Assembly (NCBI RefSeq): GCF_020171985.1 | Contig: NZ_JAIVAL010000004.1 | Span: forward strand, 186,001-250,000 | Direction of reading: 5' to 3' | Source of the DNA: Halobacillus halophilus | GTDB lineage: Bacteria > Bacillota > Bacilli > Bacillales > Halobacillaceae | DNA length: 64,000 nt | Shown: positions 1 through 8,063 of the stretch, one piece after another | Numbering within the stretch: position 1 is the first letter of the stretch | Layout of the letters: each line of letters begins with the position of its first letter | Position numbers and translations under genes: made by a program | Notes under the pieces: generated by a model | The model's database searches: none | What the model saw: the letters and a program-made list of their open reading frames with translations, nothing else | Told to the model about the DNA's origin: nothing

Positions 1-534
1 CAGCATAAGAATGATTTTGTACATCGTCACTAAAGGTAATACGGCAATGGCAATAATAGGAAGAATATAGACTTTATCCTGACCTAGCGCTGTAAAAGAG
101 ACGAGTTGAATATTTGTTTGTTTATAGAACCATACAACGAAGAGCTGTAAACTAAAAGCTAGTAACAAATCAGGTACAGCTTCTAAAATGTTCAGGAGTC
201 TTCCGATGATTGATTTTGTCCACCCGGGGAGAAACATGGTTACAAGAGCCAATAAAAAAGCTAGTCCAATCCCTAGGAGAAGACCTCCAACGAAAACGGT
301 CATAGAGTATTGATAAGGCTCCCACAGAAACTCAAGCAGCGGTTCCGGCCGATCTTTATACATGTACACCCAATCAGCGGGAGTAAAAATTGCAGCCAGC
401 AGTTGCCGAAGTTCCAAAAAGTAATGGGATACATCAAAAAAACTTCCACCACTGAATAAAGCCGGGGACGCACTAATGAACAAAATGCCTGCCAGTCCCA
501 TTATGTAATAAACCAAGAACTTAGCGATTTTCAT
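1..534 (-). CDS. ABC transporter permease, peptide/nickel type (3' part cut by window edge)
   Basis: The reading frame starts at the ATG at 534, behind a GGGGAGGAAA ribosome binding site, and runs off the left edge, so only about 178 N-terminal residues are visible. It begins with a hydrophobic helix, then an extracellular-looking stretch of about 65 residues, then at least three more membrane helices. This N-terminal helix plus large loop plus helix bundle is the arrangement of DppB/AppB-like permeases of oligopeptide or nickel ABC importers. The EAVPDLLLAF stretch resembles the permease segment that precedes the coupling loop. The substrate cannot be told because the partner genes lie outside the window. 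Confidence 0.7.
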   Translation of the reverse strand, partial: MKIAKFLVYYIMGLAGILFISASPALFSGGSFFDVSHYFLELRQLLAAIFTPADWVYMYKDRPEPLLEFLWEPYQYSMTVFVGGLLLGIGLAFLLALVTMFLPGWTKSIIGRLLNILEAVPDLLLAFSLQLFVVWFYKQTNIQLVSFTALGQDKVYILPIIAIAVLPLVTMYKIILML

Positions 535-610
535 ACATCTTTCCTCCCCATATTAATTTTTCTCGTCCAACTTCTTAAGTTAATTGTAGAAATAATCAAA
601 AAATAATGAT

Positions 611-642
611 TAAAAAAAGATATACTGACGTGCAGTATATCT
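611..642 (-). terminator. Intrinsic terminator after ywgA-like gene
   Basis: A perfect 10-bp stem (618-627 with 633-642, AGATATACTG/CAGTATATCT) is followed on the minus strand by seven T residues. It sits 17 bases past the stop codon of the 659-1159 gene. Confidence 0.85.
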
Positions 643-658
643 CTTTCTATTCATCATA

Positions 659-1159
659 CTAATGAATTCCACGTAATTTTTCAATAAAATTCCATCCATC
701 CTGGATGTCTTCCTCTGTGTAATTCTGAGTACTTTTCACGGCATAGACTTTTTCAGTGATTTCTTCACGAGGAAGATCCTCAAAGAAGAGCATGGTAGAT
801 ACCAATTCTAAAAACCTGGAACTTCTCCCGTTCATTTCGCGGATATGGTCATGGAGAGGTGGTAAATCCATGTCATAATGCTTCAGAAATTCACGGCCGT
901 TTTCCGTAATCTGATAACGGTACTGATAGTAATTTTTCTTTTCTTCTCTTTCCTCACTGATAAATCCAAGGTTACACATTTCCTCAATTCTTAATGTTAA
1001 TTCCTCTGAATAGGGACCGTAAAAATGAAACTGATACCGTTCTTCAAATGGCACCTCACACTTTTTTAGTATGTAGATCATTTTCTGTAGTTTCTTACGA
1101 CCCACGATCTCTTCCGTACTTGAGAAGAATTGCATCAGCTTCGCATGATTTTCCAACAT
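659..1159 (-). CDS. ywgA: YwgA-family protein
   Basis: A 166-residue soluble protein, highly charged. I recognise it as the YwgA family by sequence character and because its neighbour upstream is the YwfO HD-domain gene, as in B. subtilis. The N-terminal half (GRKKLQKMIYILKK, then HFYGPYSEEL) looks like a small winged-helix or PadR-like fold, with a YQITENGREFL beta-hairpin near residue 85. It starts 13 bases after the ywfO stop, so the two are probably cotranscribed. The function is not established, and the terminator at 611-642 closes the unit. Confidence 0.7.
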   Translation of the reverse strand: MLENHAKLMQFFSSTEEIVGRKKLQKMIYILKKCEVPFEERYQFHFYGPYSEELTLRIEEMCNLGFISEEREEKKNYYQYRYQITENGREFLKHYDMDLPPLHDHIREMNGRSSRFLELVSTMLFFEDLPREEITEKVYAVKSTQNYTEEDIQDGWNFIEKLRGIH

Positions 1160-1172
1160 GGAGCTTCACTCC

Positions 1173-2468
1173 TTATCCATACAATATTTCCATAATCCGC
1201 TTCTTCGTCTTACTGCGATTAGACATTTCCTCCAGGCGGTCCAGAGGAATATACAGTTTATGATCCGTCCGCTTCTTGCCTGAAATAGCCTCAACAATAT
1301 CAGATAGTCGTGATAACTCTCTCAATTCCTGACTCGGCTGCAGCAGATGAATTGGGAGACGCTCTTCCTCTTCCCCCGGACGATAGAAATCGTAAGGGAG
1401 ATCTGAACTTGAATCTACCACCAGGTAGTAGTCTGGGTTTAGCCCTGCTTTAGAAAATAATTTATACAATTCCATCCATTGGTTCATTTGAGAATTAGGA
1501 TTAAACTCAATATATTTAAAAAGCCGGCGGTTAACAAATCGGTCACATAAATCACTCAGAACCGGGTCTTCTTCCTCCATCCATGTTTGGAAGTAATACA
1601 ACGTCACAGCTTCATCAAGTGCTAAGTACTCCTTTAGTGTCGGCTTCCCTGTAAAGAAAGAGAAAAAATGGGTCGGTTTCAGCTTAAACGTATAGCCTGA
1701 TTCATAAAGTTCTTTTGCTCGATGAAGAATTTTAGATAAAATAACCTCAGCGCTCCGCGTCACTGGGTGAAAATAGACCTGCCAGTACATTTGGTAACGA
1801 CTCATGATATAGTCTTCTACCGCATGCATACCGCTCTCTTTCACAACGACCTGATCTTCCATGGGACGCATGACCCGCAATATCCTCTCCATATCAAAAT
1901 GACCATAGCTTACTCCTGTAAAATAAGCATCGCGCTGCAAGTAGTCCATACGATCAGCATCAATCTGACTGGAAATCAGGCTGACCACCAGTTTATTAGT
2001 GTACGTTTTATTTATCACGTCAGCCACTTTCTTCGGGAATCCTTCTTCTACCTGGTTTAGAATCTTATTCACTTCTGTATCTCCAAGTAAAATCTTTTGG
2101 GTATAATCTTCATGATCCAGTTTAAAAACTTTTTCGAAGGAATGAGAGAACGGCCCATGACCCAGATCATGAAGTAAAGCTGCACAGAGGCAAAGCAGCC
2201 GTTCTTCGTCGTCCCAGTTTGGCCGGTCCTTAAAGTTTTCTATAATTCGGCGAACTATTTCGTATACGCCTAATGAATGATTAAAGCGGCTATGTTCTGC
2301 ACCGTGGAATGTTAAATATGACGTCCCCAGCTGTTTAATTCGTCTTAAACGCTGAAATTCAGATGTTCCGATCAAATCCCAGATTACCCGGTCCCTCACG
2401 TGGACATAGCGATGGACGGGGTCCTTAAAAACCTTCTCTTCACTTAATTTCTCATCACGATAGTCCAT
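1173..2468 (-). CDS. ywfO: HD-domain phosphohydrolase, YwfO/dNTPase-like
   Basis: A 431-residue protein with a complete HD metal site: His64 (RFNHSLGVYEIV), His100-Asp101 (LLHDLGHGPFSHSFE) and Asp170 (SQIDADRMDYLQRD). This is the SAMHD1/dGTPase-like branch of HD proteins. An Enterococcus homologue has been studied as a dNTP triphosphohydrolase, so nucleotide hydrolysis is the best guess here, by family. The C-terminal 150 residues are family-specific. It is the first gene of the two-gene unit with ywgA. Confidence 0.8.
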   Translation of the reverse strand: MDYRDEKLSEEKVFKDPVHRYVHVRDRVIWDLIGTSEFQRLRRIKQLGTSYLTFHGAEHSRFNHSLGVYEIVRRIIENFKDRPNWDDEERLLCLCAALLHDLGHGPFSHSFEKVFKLDHEDYTQKILLGDTEVNKILNQVEEGFPKKVADVINKTYTNKLVVSLISSQIDADRMDYLQRDAYFTGVSYGHFDMERILRVMRPMEDQVVVKESGMHAVEDYIMSRYQMYWQVYFHPVTRSAEVILSKILHRAKELYESGYTFKLKPTHFFSFFTGKPTLKEYLALDEAVTLYYFQTWMEEEDPVLSDLCDRFVNRRLFKYIEFNPNSQMNQWMELYKLFSKAGLNPDYYLVVDSSSDLPYDFYRPGEEEERLPIHLLQPSQELRELSRLSDIVEAISGKKRTDHKLYIPLDRLEEMSNRSKTKKRIMEILYG

Positions 2469-2675
2469 CAGTTTTTCCCTTCTTCACGACATTTTTAATT
2501 ATTATATACCTTTCTTTACGACAAAAAAACATCTTGACAGACAAAAATTGACAGAGCACCTCTTTTACTCCTGTCTTTAAAGGCTTCAAGAAAATTAAAC
2601 TTTTTTAGCGGGTACTTATTTATCCTTTGAAGATTTTACAGCCGTGGCGCCATTCATGCAACAGGTTTCTTCTGC

Positions 2676-2681
2676 TATAAT
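2676..2681 (+). promoter_or_regulatory. Probable -10 box of lipL promoter
   Basis: TATAAT at 2676-2681 lies 37 bases before the lipL start. With a 17-base spacer the -35 would be TTCATG (2653-2658), a weak match, so the call rests mainly on the perfect -10. Confidence 0.5.
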
Positions 2682-2717
2682 GATGAATGGTGATTGCAAA
2701 AAAAGGAGCACAGCTTT

Positions 2718-3560
2718 ATGAAAAACATACATCCGTTATTACAACCTCAAAAATATCGCTTCATGGACCAAAGTAATTTGGGGCCATCCTTTTCCGCCCT
2801 TCAGTCCTTTGCCATAGATGATGCTTTATCGATGTCCGTGGGAGAAGGAATCAGCCCAACTGCGGCAAGGCTTTGGGTACATCATAATACGGTGGTGCTT
2901 GGAATCCCTGATGCTCGGCTTCCTTACATTAAAGATGGAATTGACTATCTGAAGAGTGAAGGATATCGAGTTATTGTAAGAAATTCCGGAGGGCTCGCCG
3001 TTGTATTAGACGAAGGTGTGCTGAATTTATCATTTATCTTCCCGGACTCTAAAAAAGTGAATATTCACGATGGCTATGAAGCTATGGTTTCGTTTACTCA
3101 ATTGCTGTTTGAAGACCTGACCGATCAAATTAAAGCCTATGAAATTACCCGTTCCTATTGTCCGGGTACTTATGATTTAAGTATCGGCGGTCAAAAGTTC
3201 GCTGGTATTTCCCAGCGCCGGGTCAAAAATGGCTCGGCCGTCCAAATTTATTTGGATGTAAGCGGAAGTGGTGCTGAACGAGCCGAGCTTTTAAAACAAT
3301 TCTATGCAATTGGGAAGCGTGAAGAGGAAACACGCTTCACTTACCCCGTCATTGATCCTAAAGTGATGGCTTCTCTAAATGAACTGTTAGGCACCCGCCT
3401 TAATGTATCTGATGTACGCGACCGGATCCTTAATAAAATTTACGAGCTATCTGGTGACGTTACCATTGATCCCCTGGAAGGCCAGGAGATTGAATGGTTT
3501 AACAAACGGCTCGATCAAATGATCCAGCGGAATGAAAAAGCGCTCGAAAACCTTACCTAG
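2718..3560 (+). CDS. lipL: Octanoyl-[GcvH]:protein N-octanoyltransferase (lipoyl amidotransferase) LipL
   Basis: LipL moves octanoyl groups from GcvH to E2 subunits of 2-oxoacid dehydrogenases in the Bacillus lipoate pathway. The 280-residue protein has the BPL/LplA/LipB fold signatures: RNSGGLAVVLDEGVLN near 88-103, and SYCPGTYDLSIGGQKFAGIS with the expected nucleophile Cys148 and conserved Lys160. I chose the ATG at 2718 because AAAAGGAG ends 9-10 bases upstream. The TTG at 2694 would have no ribosome binding site and would add eight unneeded residues. The gene stands alone between ywfO and pta, as in B. subtilis ywfL. Its own terminator begins inside the last codons. Confidence 0.92.
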   Translation: MKNIHPLLQPQKYRFMDQSNLGPSFSALQSFAIDDALSMSVGEGISPTAARLWVHHNTVVLGIPDARLPYIKDGIDYLKSEGYRVIVRNSGGLAVVLDEGVLNLSFIFPDSKKVNIHDGYEAMVSFTQLLFEDLTDQIKAYEITRSYCPGTYDLSIGGQKFAGISQRRVKNGSAVQIYLDVSGSGAERAELLKQFYAIGKREEETRFTYPVIDPKVMASLNELLGTRLNVSDVRDRILNKIYELSGDVTIDPLEGQEIEWFNKRLDQMIQRNEKALENLT

Positions 3561-3576
3561 GAAATCGAGCGCTTTT
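3536..3576 (+). terminator. Terminator overlapping the lipL 3' end
   Basis: A 12-bp perfect stem, AAAAGCGCTCGA (3536-3547) with TCGAGCGCTTTT (3565-3576), encloses the lipL stop codon in its loop. The run of T is short, so termination may be partial. A second hairpin follows at 3617-3648. Confidence 0.6.
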
Positions 3577-3616
3577 CTGTAAGGTCATTACTGACAATCA
3601 ATAAAGCCTTACATTG

Positions 3617-3648
3617 AAAAAAGCCAGCGATTAAATCGCTGGCTTTTT
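3617..3648. terminator. Bidirectional terminator between lipL and pta
   Basis: AGCCAGCGAT (3622-3631) pairs with ATCGCTGGCT (3635-3644) around a TAA loop. A-tracts on one side and T-tracts on the other let it work for both converging genes. Confidence 0.9.
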
Positions 3649-3656
3649 CTAGCTTA

Positions 3657-4628
3657 TTATAGTGATTGGGCAGCAGTAATAATGGCAAGTTTGTACACAT
3701 CATCAGCATTACAACCTCTTGAAAGATCGTTAACCGGCTGGTTCAAGCCTTGCAATACAGGACCTACTGCGTCGAAATTACCCAGACGCTGAGCGATTTT
3801 GTAACCAATGTTACCCGCTTCAAGACTTGGGAAAATAAACGTATTCGCTTCTCCTTTAAGTGGAGAGTCCGGTGCTTTTTTCTCAGCTACAGAAGGAACA
3901 AAGGCTGCATCGAACTGGAATTCTCCATCGATTACAAGATTAGAATTCTGCTCTTTAGCAATTCCTAAAGCTTCCGTTACTTTTTCTGTTTCTGGAGATT
4001 TTGCAGATCCTCTAGTAGAGAAGCTGAGCATAGCAACTCTTGGATCGATATCAAATAGCTTTGCCGTGTCGGCACTAGCCAAAGCAATCTCCGCCAGATC
4101 CTGACTATCAGGATTAATGTTGATTGCACAATCAGCGAAAACATACTTTTCTTCATCACGTACCATTACGAATACACCTGACGTCTTCTTAATACCAGGC
4201 TTTGTTTTAATGATCTGAAGAGCAGGTCTTACGGTATCTGCAGTGGAATGAGCCGCACCACTTACAAGACCGTCTGCTTTACCCATGTAAACAAGCATTG
4301 TACCGAAGTAGTTTTCATCTTGCAGGATCTCACGTGCTTTCTCTTCAGTGGCTTTTCCTTTACGGCGCTCCACGAAATTAGCCACCATTTCGTCAAAAGC
4401 ATCATAATTCGCCGGATCCAGAATTTCAGCTGAAGAAATATCCACTCCAACCTCAGATGCTTTCTGTTTTACTTTTTCTTCATTTCCGACTAGTACAGGT
4501 GTCAGTAAATCTTCTGTACCAAGTTGACTGACAGCTGTTAAAATACGTTCGTCCAAACCTTCCGGAAACACGACTTTCTTGCCTTGTCCGTTTATCTTAG
4601 CTCTCAATGTATCAAATAGGTTACTCAT
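3657..4628 (-). CDS. pta: Phosphate acetyltransferase
   Basis: Pta converts acetyl-CoA and phosphate into acetyl-phosphate in the overflow acetate pathway. The 323-residue length equals that of the B. subtilis single-domain enzyme. Family motifs include VVFPEGLDERIL near the N-terminus, DGLVSGAAHSTADTVRPAL in the middle and NIGYKIAQRLGNFDAVGP near the C-terminus. The start is the ATG at 4628, with GGAGGG eight bases upstream. An upstream in-frame start at 4694 would pass through the leader. A cre-like sequence lies about 85-100 bases upstream. Confidence 0.95.
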   Translation of the reverse strand: MSNLFDTLRAKINGQGKKVVFPEGLDERILTAVSQLGTEDLLTPVLVGNEEKVKQKASEVGVDISSAEILDPANYDAFDEMVANFVERRKGKATEEKAREILQDENYFGTMLVYMGKADGLVSGAAHSTADTVRPALQIIKTKPGIKKTSGVFVMVRDEEKYVFADCAININPDSQDLAEIALASADTAKLFDIDPRVAMLSFSTRGSAKSPETEKVTEALGIAKEQNSNLVIDGEFQFDAAFVPSVAEKKAPDSPLKGEANTFIFPSLEAGNIGYKIAQRLGNFDAVGPVLQGLNQPVNDLSRGCNADDVYKLAIITAAQSL

Positions 4629-4710
4629 ATTGAACCCTCCAATTTTCATTTCTGTTATACATGATAAAAGGTTTTGTGTATAAATGAAAGTCATTCCTAT
4701 TGATTTTTAC

Positions 4711-4726
4711 AATGAAGCGATTTCAT
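4711..4726. promoter_or_regulatory. Possible CcpA (cre-like) site upstream of pta
   Basis: AATGAAGCGATTTCATT is a near palindrome, but it is one base shorter than the cre consensus TGWAANCGNTNWCA. B. subtilis pta is activated by CcpA through an upstream cre, and the position 85-100 bases before the start fits that role. The length mismatch keeps this tentative. Confidence 0.3.
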
Positions 4727-4906
4727 TAACATTACCCTCTTTTGCCTAAGCTTATACGTTCTAGATGCTTCTATTTCTTGTTTCCCTACCCTTATCCTTT
4801 CACTATATGTTCAAAGTCATTCCCATGATGTAACGAAGCAACTGTGTTATATTGAGAAAGGAAGTTTTCAATAAATAAACCAAATCATAAAGGAGCGATC
4901 GATACC

Positions 4907-5644
4907 ATGCCAGAAGCAGTAGTAACCATGGATGGATGGTATTGCCTGCACGATTTCCGTTCAATTGACTGGACCTCTTGGAAATATGCCTCGAGTGAAG
5001 AACGCGAGCAGGCCATTCACGAATTCCAGCAGATGATTTCCAATTGGGAAGATACCGAGAAAAGTAAACAGGGAAGCCATGCTCTCTATACCATCATGGG
5101 TCAGAAAGCTGATTTCATGATGATGATCTTACGCCCAACGATGGAAGAATTAAATGAAATCGAAACAGCTTTCAACAAAACGAAGCTCGCTGAGTTTACC
5201 ACCCCCGCCTATTCTTATGTGTCAGTTGTAGAACTCTCTAACTACATGGGAAATGCTAACGAAGAGGATCCTGAAATTCAGGCGCGCTTGAAACCAACCC
5301 TTCCGAAGTGGAATCATATCTGCTTCTATCCAATGGACAAGCGTCGTCAGGGTAACGATAACTGGTACGTACTTGAAAAAGATGAACGCGCTAAACTCAT
5401 GTATGCGCACGGAATGACCGGACGCCAGTATGCCGGAAAAATTCGTCAAATTATTACGGGTTCCATCGGATTTGATGACTGGGAATGGGGCGTTACTCTA
5501 TTTGCTCATGATGTTTTGCAGTTCAAAAAACTTGTGTATGAAATGCGTTTTGATGAGGTTACTTCCCGCTACGGTGATTTCGGTTCCTTCTATATTGGAA
5601 ACCTGCTTAAACCGGATGCTGTTCCTCAATTCTTACATGTATAA
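4907..5644 (+). CDS. hemQ: Coproheme decarboxylase HemQ
   Basis: HemQ carries out the last step of the coproporphyrin-dependent haem pathway of Firmicutes, converting coprohaem to haem b with peroxide. The 245-residue protein has the chlorite-dismutase-like fold. I see the catalytic tyrosine candidate Tyr141 (CFYPMDKRR) and the proximal histidine His168 ([10 protein letters not shown]). Their 27-residue spacing equals that of the known enzymes. The start at 4907 has AAAGGAGCG upstream. The gene diverges from pta and is followed by a terminator, so it is monocistronic. Confidence 0.93.
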   Translation: MPEAVVTMDGWYCLHDFRSIDWTSWKYASSEEREQAIHEFQQMISNWEDTEKSKQGSHALYTIMGQKADFMMMILRPTMEELNEIETAFNKTKLAEFTTPAYSYVSVVELSNYMGNANEEDPEIQARLKPTLPKWNHICFYPMDKRRQGNDNWYVLEKDERAKLMYAHGMTGRQYAGKIRQIITGSIGFDDWEWGVTLFAHDVLQFKKLVYEMRFDEVTSRYGDFGSFYIGNLLKPDAVPQFLHV

Positions 5645-5651
5645 CTCTACA

Positions 5652-5686
5652 AAGGACTCTGCCCTGTTAAGGCAGAGTCTTTTTTA
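5652..5686 (+). terminator. hemQ terminator
   Basis: GACTCTGCC (5655-5663) pairs with GGCAGAGTC (5671-5679), followed by TTTTTT, eight bases after the hemQ stop. Confidence 0.9.
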
Positions 5687-5731
5687 TTTAAGATAGAAAA
5701 TCATTAAACTTTCATTAAAAGACTCCAACCA

Positions 5732-5786
5732 AAATCTCCCACCTCAGGTCATCCATAATTTGGATGACCTGAGGTGGGAGATTTTT
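5732..5786. terminator. Very strong 24-bp hairpin, likely bidirectional terminator
   Basis: A perfect 24-bp stem (5732-5755 with 5761-5784) with a five-base TAATT loop and T-tracts on both strands. hemQ is already terminated at 5652-5686, so this second hairpin looks like an insulator in front of the sporulation gene cwlJ. Confidence 0.8.
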
Positions 5787-5817
5787 CTGCAATACAGCAG
5801 GAGGGTTGAGATTTTAT

Positions 5818-5847
5818 TCATATCATCATGGTGGACTTACATATAGT
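5818..5847 (+). promoter_or_regulatory. Candidate sigma-E promoter of cwlJ
   Basis: TCATATC (5818-5824) and CATATAGT (5840-5847), separated by 15 bases, match the mother-cell sigma-E consensus KMATATT-N14/15-CATACAMT at most positions. B. subtilis cwlJ is known to be sigma-E dependent. The predicted transcript starts about 38 bases before the chosen GTG. Confidence 0.55.
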
Positions 5848-5890
5848 GTTAAAGAGCAATAACATGTCTGTATTAAAGCGAGGTGACAGC

Positions 5891-6313
5891 GTGGCTGTTA
5901 TTCCTTACAACGAAGCGGACGTTAAGCTTCTTGGAAGACTCATGCGTGCAGAAGCAGAGGGTGATGGGCAACTGGGTATGCTTATGGTCGGGAACACGGG
6001 TGTTAATCGTGTACGGGGGGACTGTATTGACTTCACAGATATTGATTCGATAAGACAGATGGTCTATCAAAGCCCTGGAGGCTTTGAAGCAACACAAAAA
6101 GGATACTTTTACCAGCGGTCTCGCGAAAAAGACCGAAGGCTGGCAAGAAAAGTTATTAACGGAAAGAGGTATCATCCGGCCAGCAACTCTCTCTGGTTCT
6201 TCATGCCTGAAGGCAGCTGCCCGGCCCAGTGGTTTGGTCAATGGAATACAGGAAGGTTTAAGTCCCACTGTTTTTATTCCCCTACTAGGTCTGCTTGTCC
6301 AAGTGTGTACTAA
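5891..6313 (+). CDS. cwlJ: Spore cortex-lytic enzyme CwlJ
   Basis: CwlJ is a coat-located hydrolase that degrades cortex peptidoglycan during germination, notably in response to Ca-DPA. The 140-residue protein is a single SleB-type (hydrolase 2) domain: GRLMRAEAEGDGQ with the conserved glutamates near residues 21-23, then MVYQSPGGFEA, GYFYQRS, and a C-terminal GSCPAQWFGQWN. I place the start at the GTG at 5891 (GCGAGGTGAC four bases upstream). This gives MAVIPYNEADVKLL, in register with B. subtilis CwlJ. ATG codons at 5828 and 5864 would add a tail. gerQ follows 21 bases later. Confidence 0.9.
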   Translation: MAVIPYNEADVKLLGRLMRAEAEGDGQLGMLMVGNTGVNRVRGDCIDFTDIDSIRQMVYQSPGGFEATQKGYFYQRSREKDRRLARKVINGKRYHPASNSLWFFMPEGSCPAQWFGQWNTGRFKSHCFYSPTRSACPSVY

Positions 6314-6334
6314 TTTATTTAAGGAGTGAGTGAA

Positions 6335-6847
6335 TTGGCTCAGAAAAAACCATCTATGGGAGGCGCCCAGCAAGGGCAGCAGCAAATGTATAACCAACCG
6401 ACCTCCCCATATTACGCGAGTAATCCATATATGTATTATTATCCAAGCGCTCCAACTTCCAATCAGGGACAGGGAGGTTTTCCACCTGCATACAGCGGTG
6501 GTGGGCAGGTGCCCCAAATGCCTCAAGGGCAGTCTGGCGGTATAAATCCACCGAATATGCTTCCTACAGAACAATCGTACATTGAAAACATTTTACGGTT
6601 GAACGCTGGAAAGCCCGCTACTGTGTACATGACATTTGAGAATAATGACCAGTGGAATGCTAAAGTTTTTAAAGGCATTATCGAAGCTGCCGGTAGAGAT
6701 CATATCATTTTAAGTGATCCTGAAACAGGAAAACGTTATTTACTGCTCATGATCTATCTTGACTATATTACCTTTGACGAAGAAATTAATTATAACTATC
6801 CCTTCAACGGTGGAGGATCAGGTTTCGCTCAGTACCAGCCAAGATAA
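6335..6847 (+). CDS. gerQ: Spore coat protein GerQ
   Basis: GerQ is a coat protein needed to place CwlJ and is cross-linked by transglutaminase through N-terminal lysines. The 170-residue protein has a Gln/Gly/Pro/Tyr-rich first 75 residues (repeated QGQ, YNQP, YYYP) with lysines at positions 4 and 5, then a compact domain from SYIENILRLNAGK to TFDEEINYNYPF. I use the TTG at 6335 because AAGGAGTGA is eight bases upstream. The GTG at 6326 overlaps that site. Adjacent cwlJ supports the call, since the two proteins depend on each other. Confidence 0.9.
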   Translation: MAQKKPSMGGAQQGQQQMYNQPTSPYYASNPYMYYYPSAPTSNQGQGGFPPAYSGGGQVPQMPQGQSGGINPPNMLPTEQSYIENILRLNAGKPATVYMTFENNDQWNAKVFKGIIEAAGRDHIILSDPETGKRYLLLMIYLDYITFDEEINYNYPFNGGGSGFAQYQPR

Positions 6848-6860
6848 ACAGTTGAACTCA

Positions 6861-6895
6861 TAAAAAACTCGCTAAAAGTCAGTTAGCGAGTTTTT
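6861..6895 (+). terminator. gerQ terminator
   Basis: AAAACTCGCTAA (6863-6874) pairs with TTAGCGAGTTTT (6882-6893), with a T-tract following, 15 bases after the gerQ stop. Confidence 0.9.
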
Positions 6896-6922
6896 CTCCT
6901 ATTAATAGAAAAGGGTGAACAC

Positions 6923-7171
6923 ATGAGACATCCTTATGAAAATTTTTATAAAGCCCAATTAGGAGCACTGGCGTTAGCTGTGCTGTTAGCAGTTCTCGGG
7001 CTCTTCAAACTGGATCACCAGTGGATTATTCTGCTCATGTTTTATGTCTTATCCGCAAGCTTTTTATTTGAAGCTTTAATTGAACTGAAAACACAGAATA
7101 TGCTCAACGCGATTATTCAACTTCTCCGCGTGTTAATTATTTTCTTATTTACTACCATCCTTTATTTTTAA
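6923..7171 (+). CDS. Small membrane protein, three helices, unknown function
   Basis: An 82-residue protein with three hydrophobic segments (about 12-28, 34-50 and 60-80) and a short polar N-terminus MRHPYENFYKAQ. A GGGTGA site lies eight bases before the ATG. Its stop codon overlaps the stop of the convergent ywdK gene by four bases, with no terminator between. I do not recognise a family with confidence. Confidence 0.65.
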   Translation: MRHPYENFYKAQLGALALAVLLAVLGLFKLDHQWIILLMFYVLSASFLFEALIELKTQNMLNAIIQLLRVLIIFLFTTILYF

Positions 7172-7536
7172 AGGTGTTTCATAACAGCATAACCAAGCAG
7201 AATCCAGCCGATTAAAAAGGATAGACCTCCGAGCGGGGTAATCATAGCAAACGTTTTAATACCTGTAGGCGCATAGATATAAAGACTTCCTGAGAAGAGA
7301 ATAATGCCTGCTACGAAAAACCATCCTGCTCCCGTCATCAATCCGGTCTGGATTTTGCTCATTAATAAGGCGGTCACAAATAAAGCCATAGTATGGAACA
7401 TTTGATAATTAACCGCTTTTCCCCATTGCTCCAAGCCTTTTTCAGACACTTTCCCTTCCAGTCCGTGTGCCCCGAAAGCTCCAAGAGCAACCGAAAGAAA
7501 ACCATTAATAACCGCTACAATTAAAATTAGTTTCAT
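7168..7536 (-). CDS. ywdK: DUF423 membrane protein YwdK
   Basis: A 122-residue protein with four predicted membrane helices and the DUF423 hallmarks ALGAFGAHGLEGK and YQMFHTMALF. The biochemical role is unknown. The start has AGGAGGAG nine bases upstream. It follows ywdI by 13 bases in what looks like a two-gene unit, matching the B. subtilis ywdI/ywdK order. Confidence 0.85.
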   Translation of the reverse strand: MKLILIVAVINGFLSVALGAFGAHGLEGKVSEKGLEQWGKAVNYQMFHTMALFVTALLMSKIQTGLMTGAGWFFVAGIILFSGSLYIYAPTGIKTFAMITPLGGLSFLIGWILLGYAVMKHL

Positions 7537-7549
7537 TGTTTATCTCCTC

Positions 7550-7861
7550 CTAAAAATCGAAAATGGATGACCCATTAGCATCATCATCATCCAGCCGATT
7601 TTCTTCTTTCTTTGGTTTAGAGTCTGGAGTTTTATCGGCCCCCATCATCTGCCTAATTTCATCCGCCGTCGGTTCATGCATCTTTTGACTTCCTTGTTTA
7701 GAAGGAGTTGTGTCCTCCTGTCCCTGCTCTAAAAATAGGTCCGCTAACAATCTTACAGAACGAATATGTTCACGAACCTTTTGCTCGTCGCCGTGCTGGA
7801 GCATAGCTTCCTGTATTTCACTGGACATTTTTTTAAGAACGCTTTGATTTGGTATCGCCAT
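7550..7861 (-). CDS. ywdI: YwdI family protein (DUF5327)
   Basis: A 103-residue soluble protein. The first 50 residues are helical (ending RSVRLLADLFLEQGQ). The rest is a polar, probably disordered tail ending with acidic NRLDDDDANGSSIFDF. This matches the YwdI/DUF5327 pattern, and the gene sits directly before ywdK. The function is not known. The start at 7861 has AAAGGAG about 11 bases upstream. Confidence 0.75.
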   Translation of the reverse strand: MAIPNQSVLKKMSSEIQEAMLQHGDEQKVREHIRSVRLLADLFLEQGQEDTTPSKQGSQKMHEPTADEIRQMMGADKTPDSKPKKEENRLDDDDANGSSIFDF

Positions 7862-8003
7862 ATGGTCAGACTCCTTTATCTCATACTAAAGAAAATAGTG
7901 TTCTGTCGTAGTTTAACACGCAGCGTGTACTTCTGTCTTATGATCCTTTCATCGTTCACAAAATAATGATTAATTAAGGTATTTGGTTATCTTTCTCCAA
8001 CAA

Positions 8004-8042
8004 TAAAAGAGATCCCGATGATAACCATCAGGATCTCTTTCC
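8004..8042 (-). terminator. Terminator after the NSS transporter
   Basis: AAAGAGATCC (8006-8015) pairs with GGATCTCTTT (8031-8040), with an inner GATG/CATC stem. It lies 24 bases beyond the stop of the minus-strand transporter gene. Confidence 0.85.
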
Positions 8043-8063
8043 AATTATTTAAGATAGAAGATT

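Noticed and set aside
5873-6574. 233-residue open frame antisense to cwlJ and gerQ
   Set aside because: It is a shadow of two well-supported genes, has basic low-quality composition and no ribosome site.
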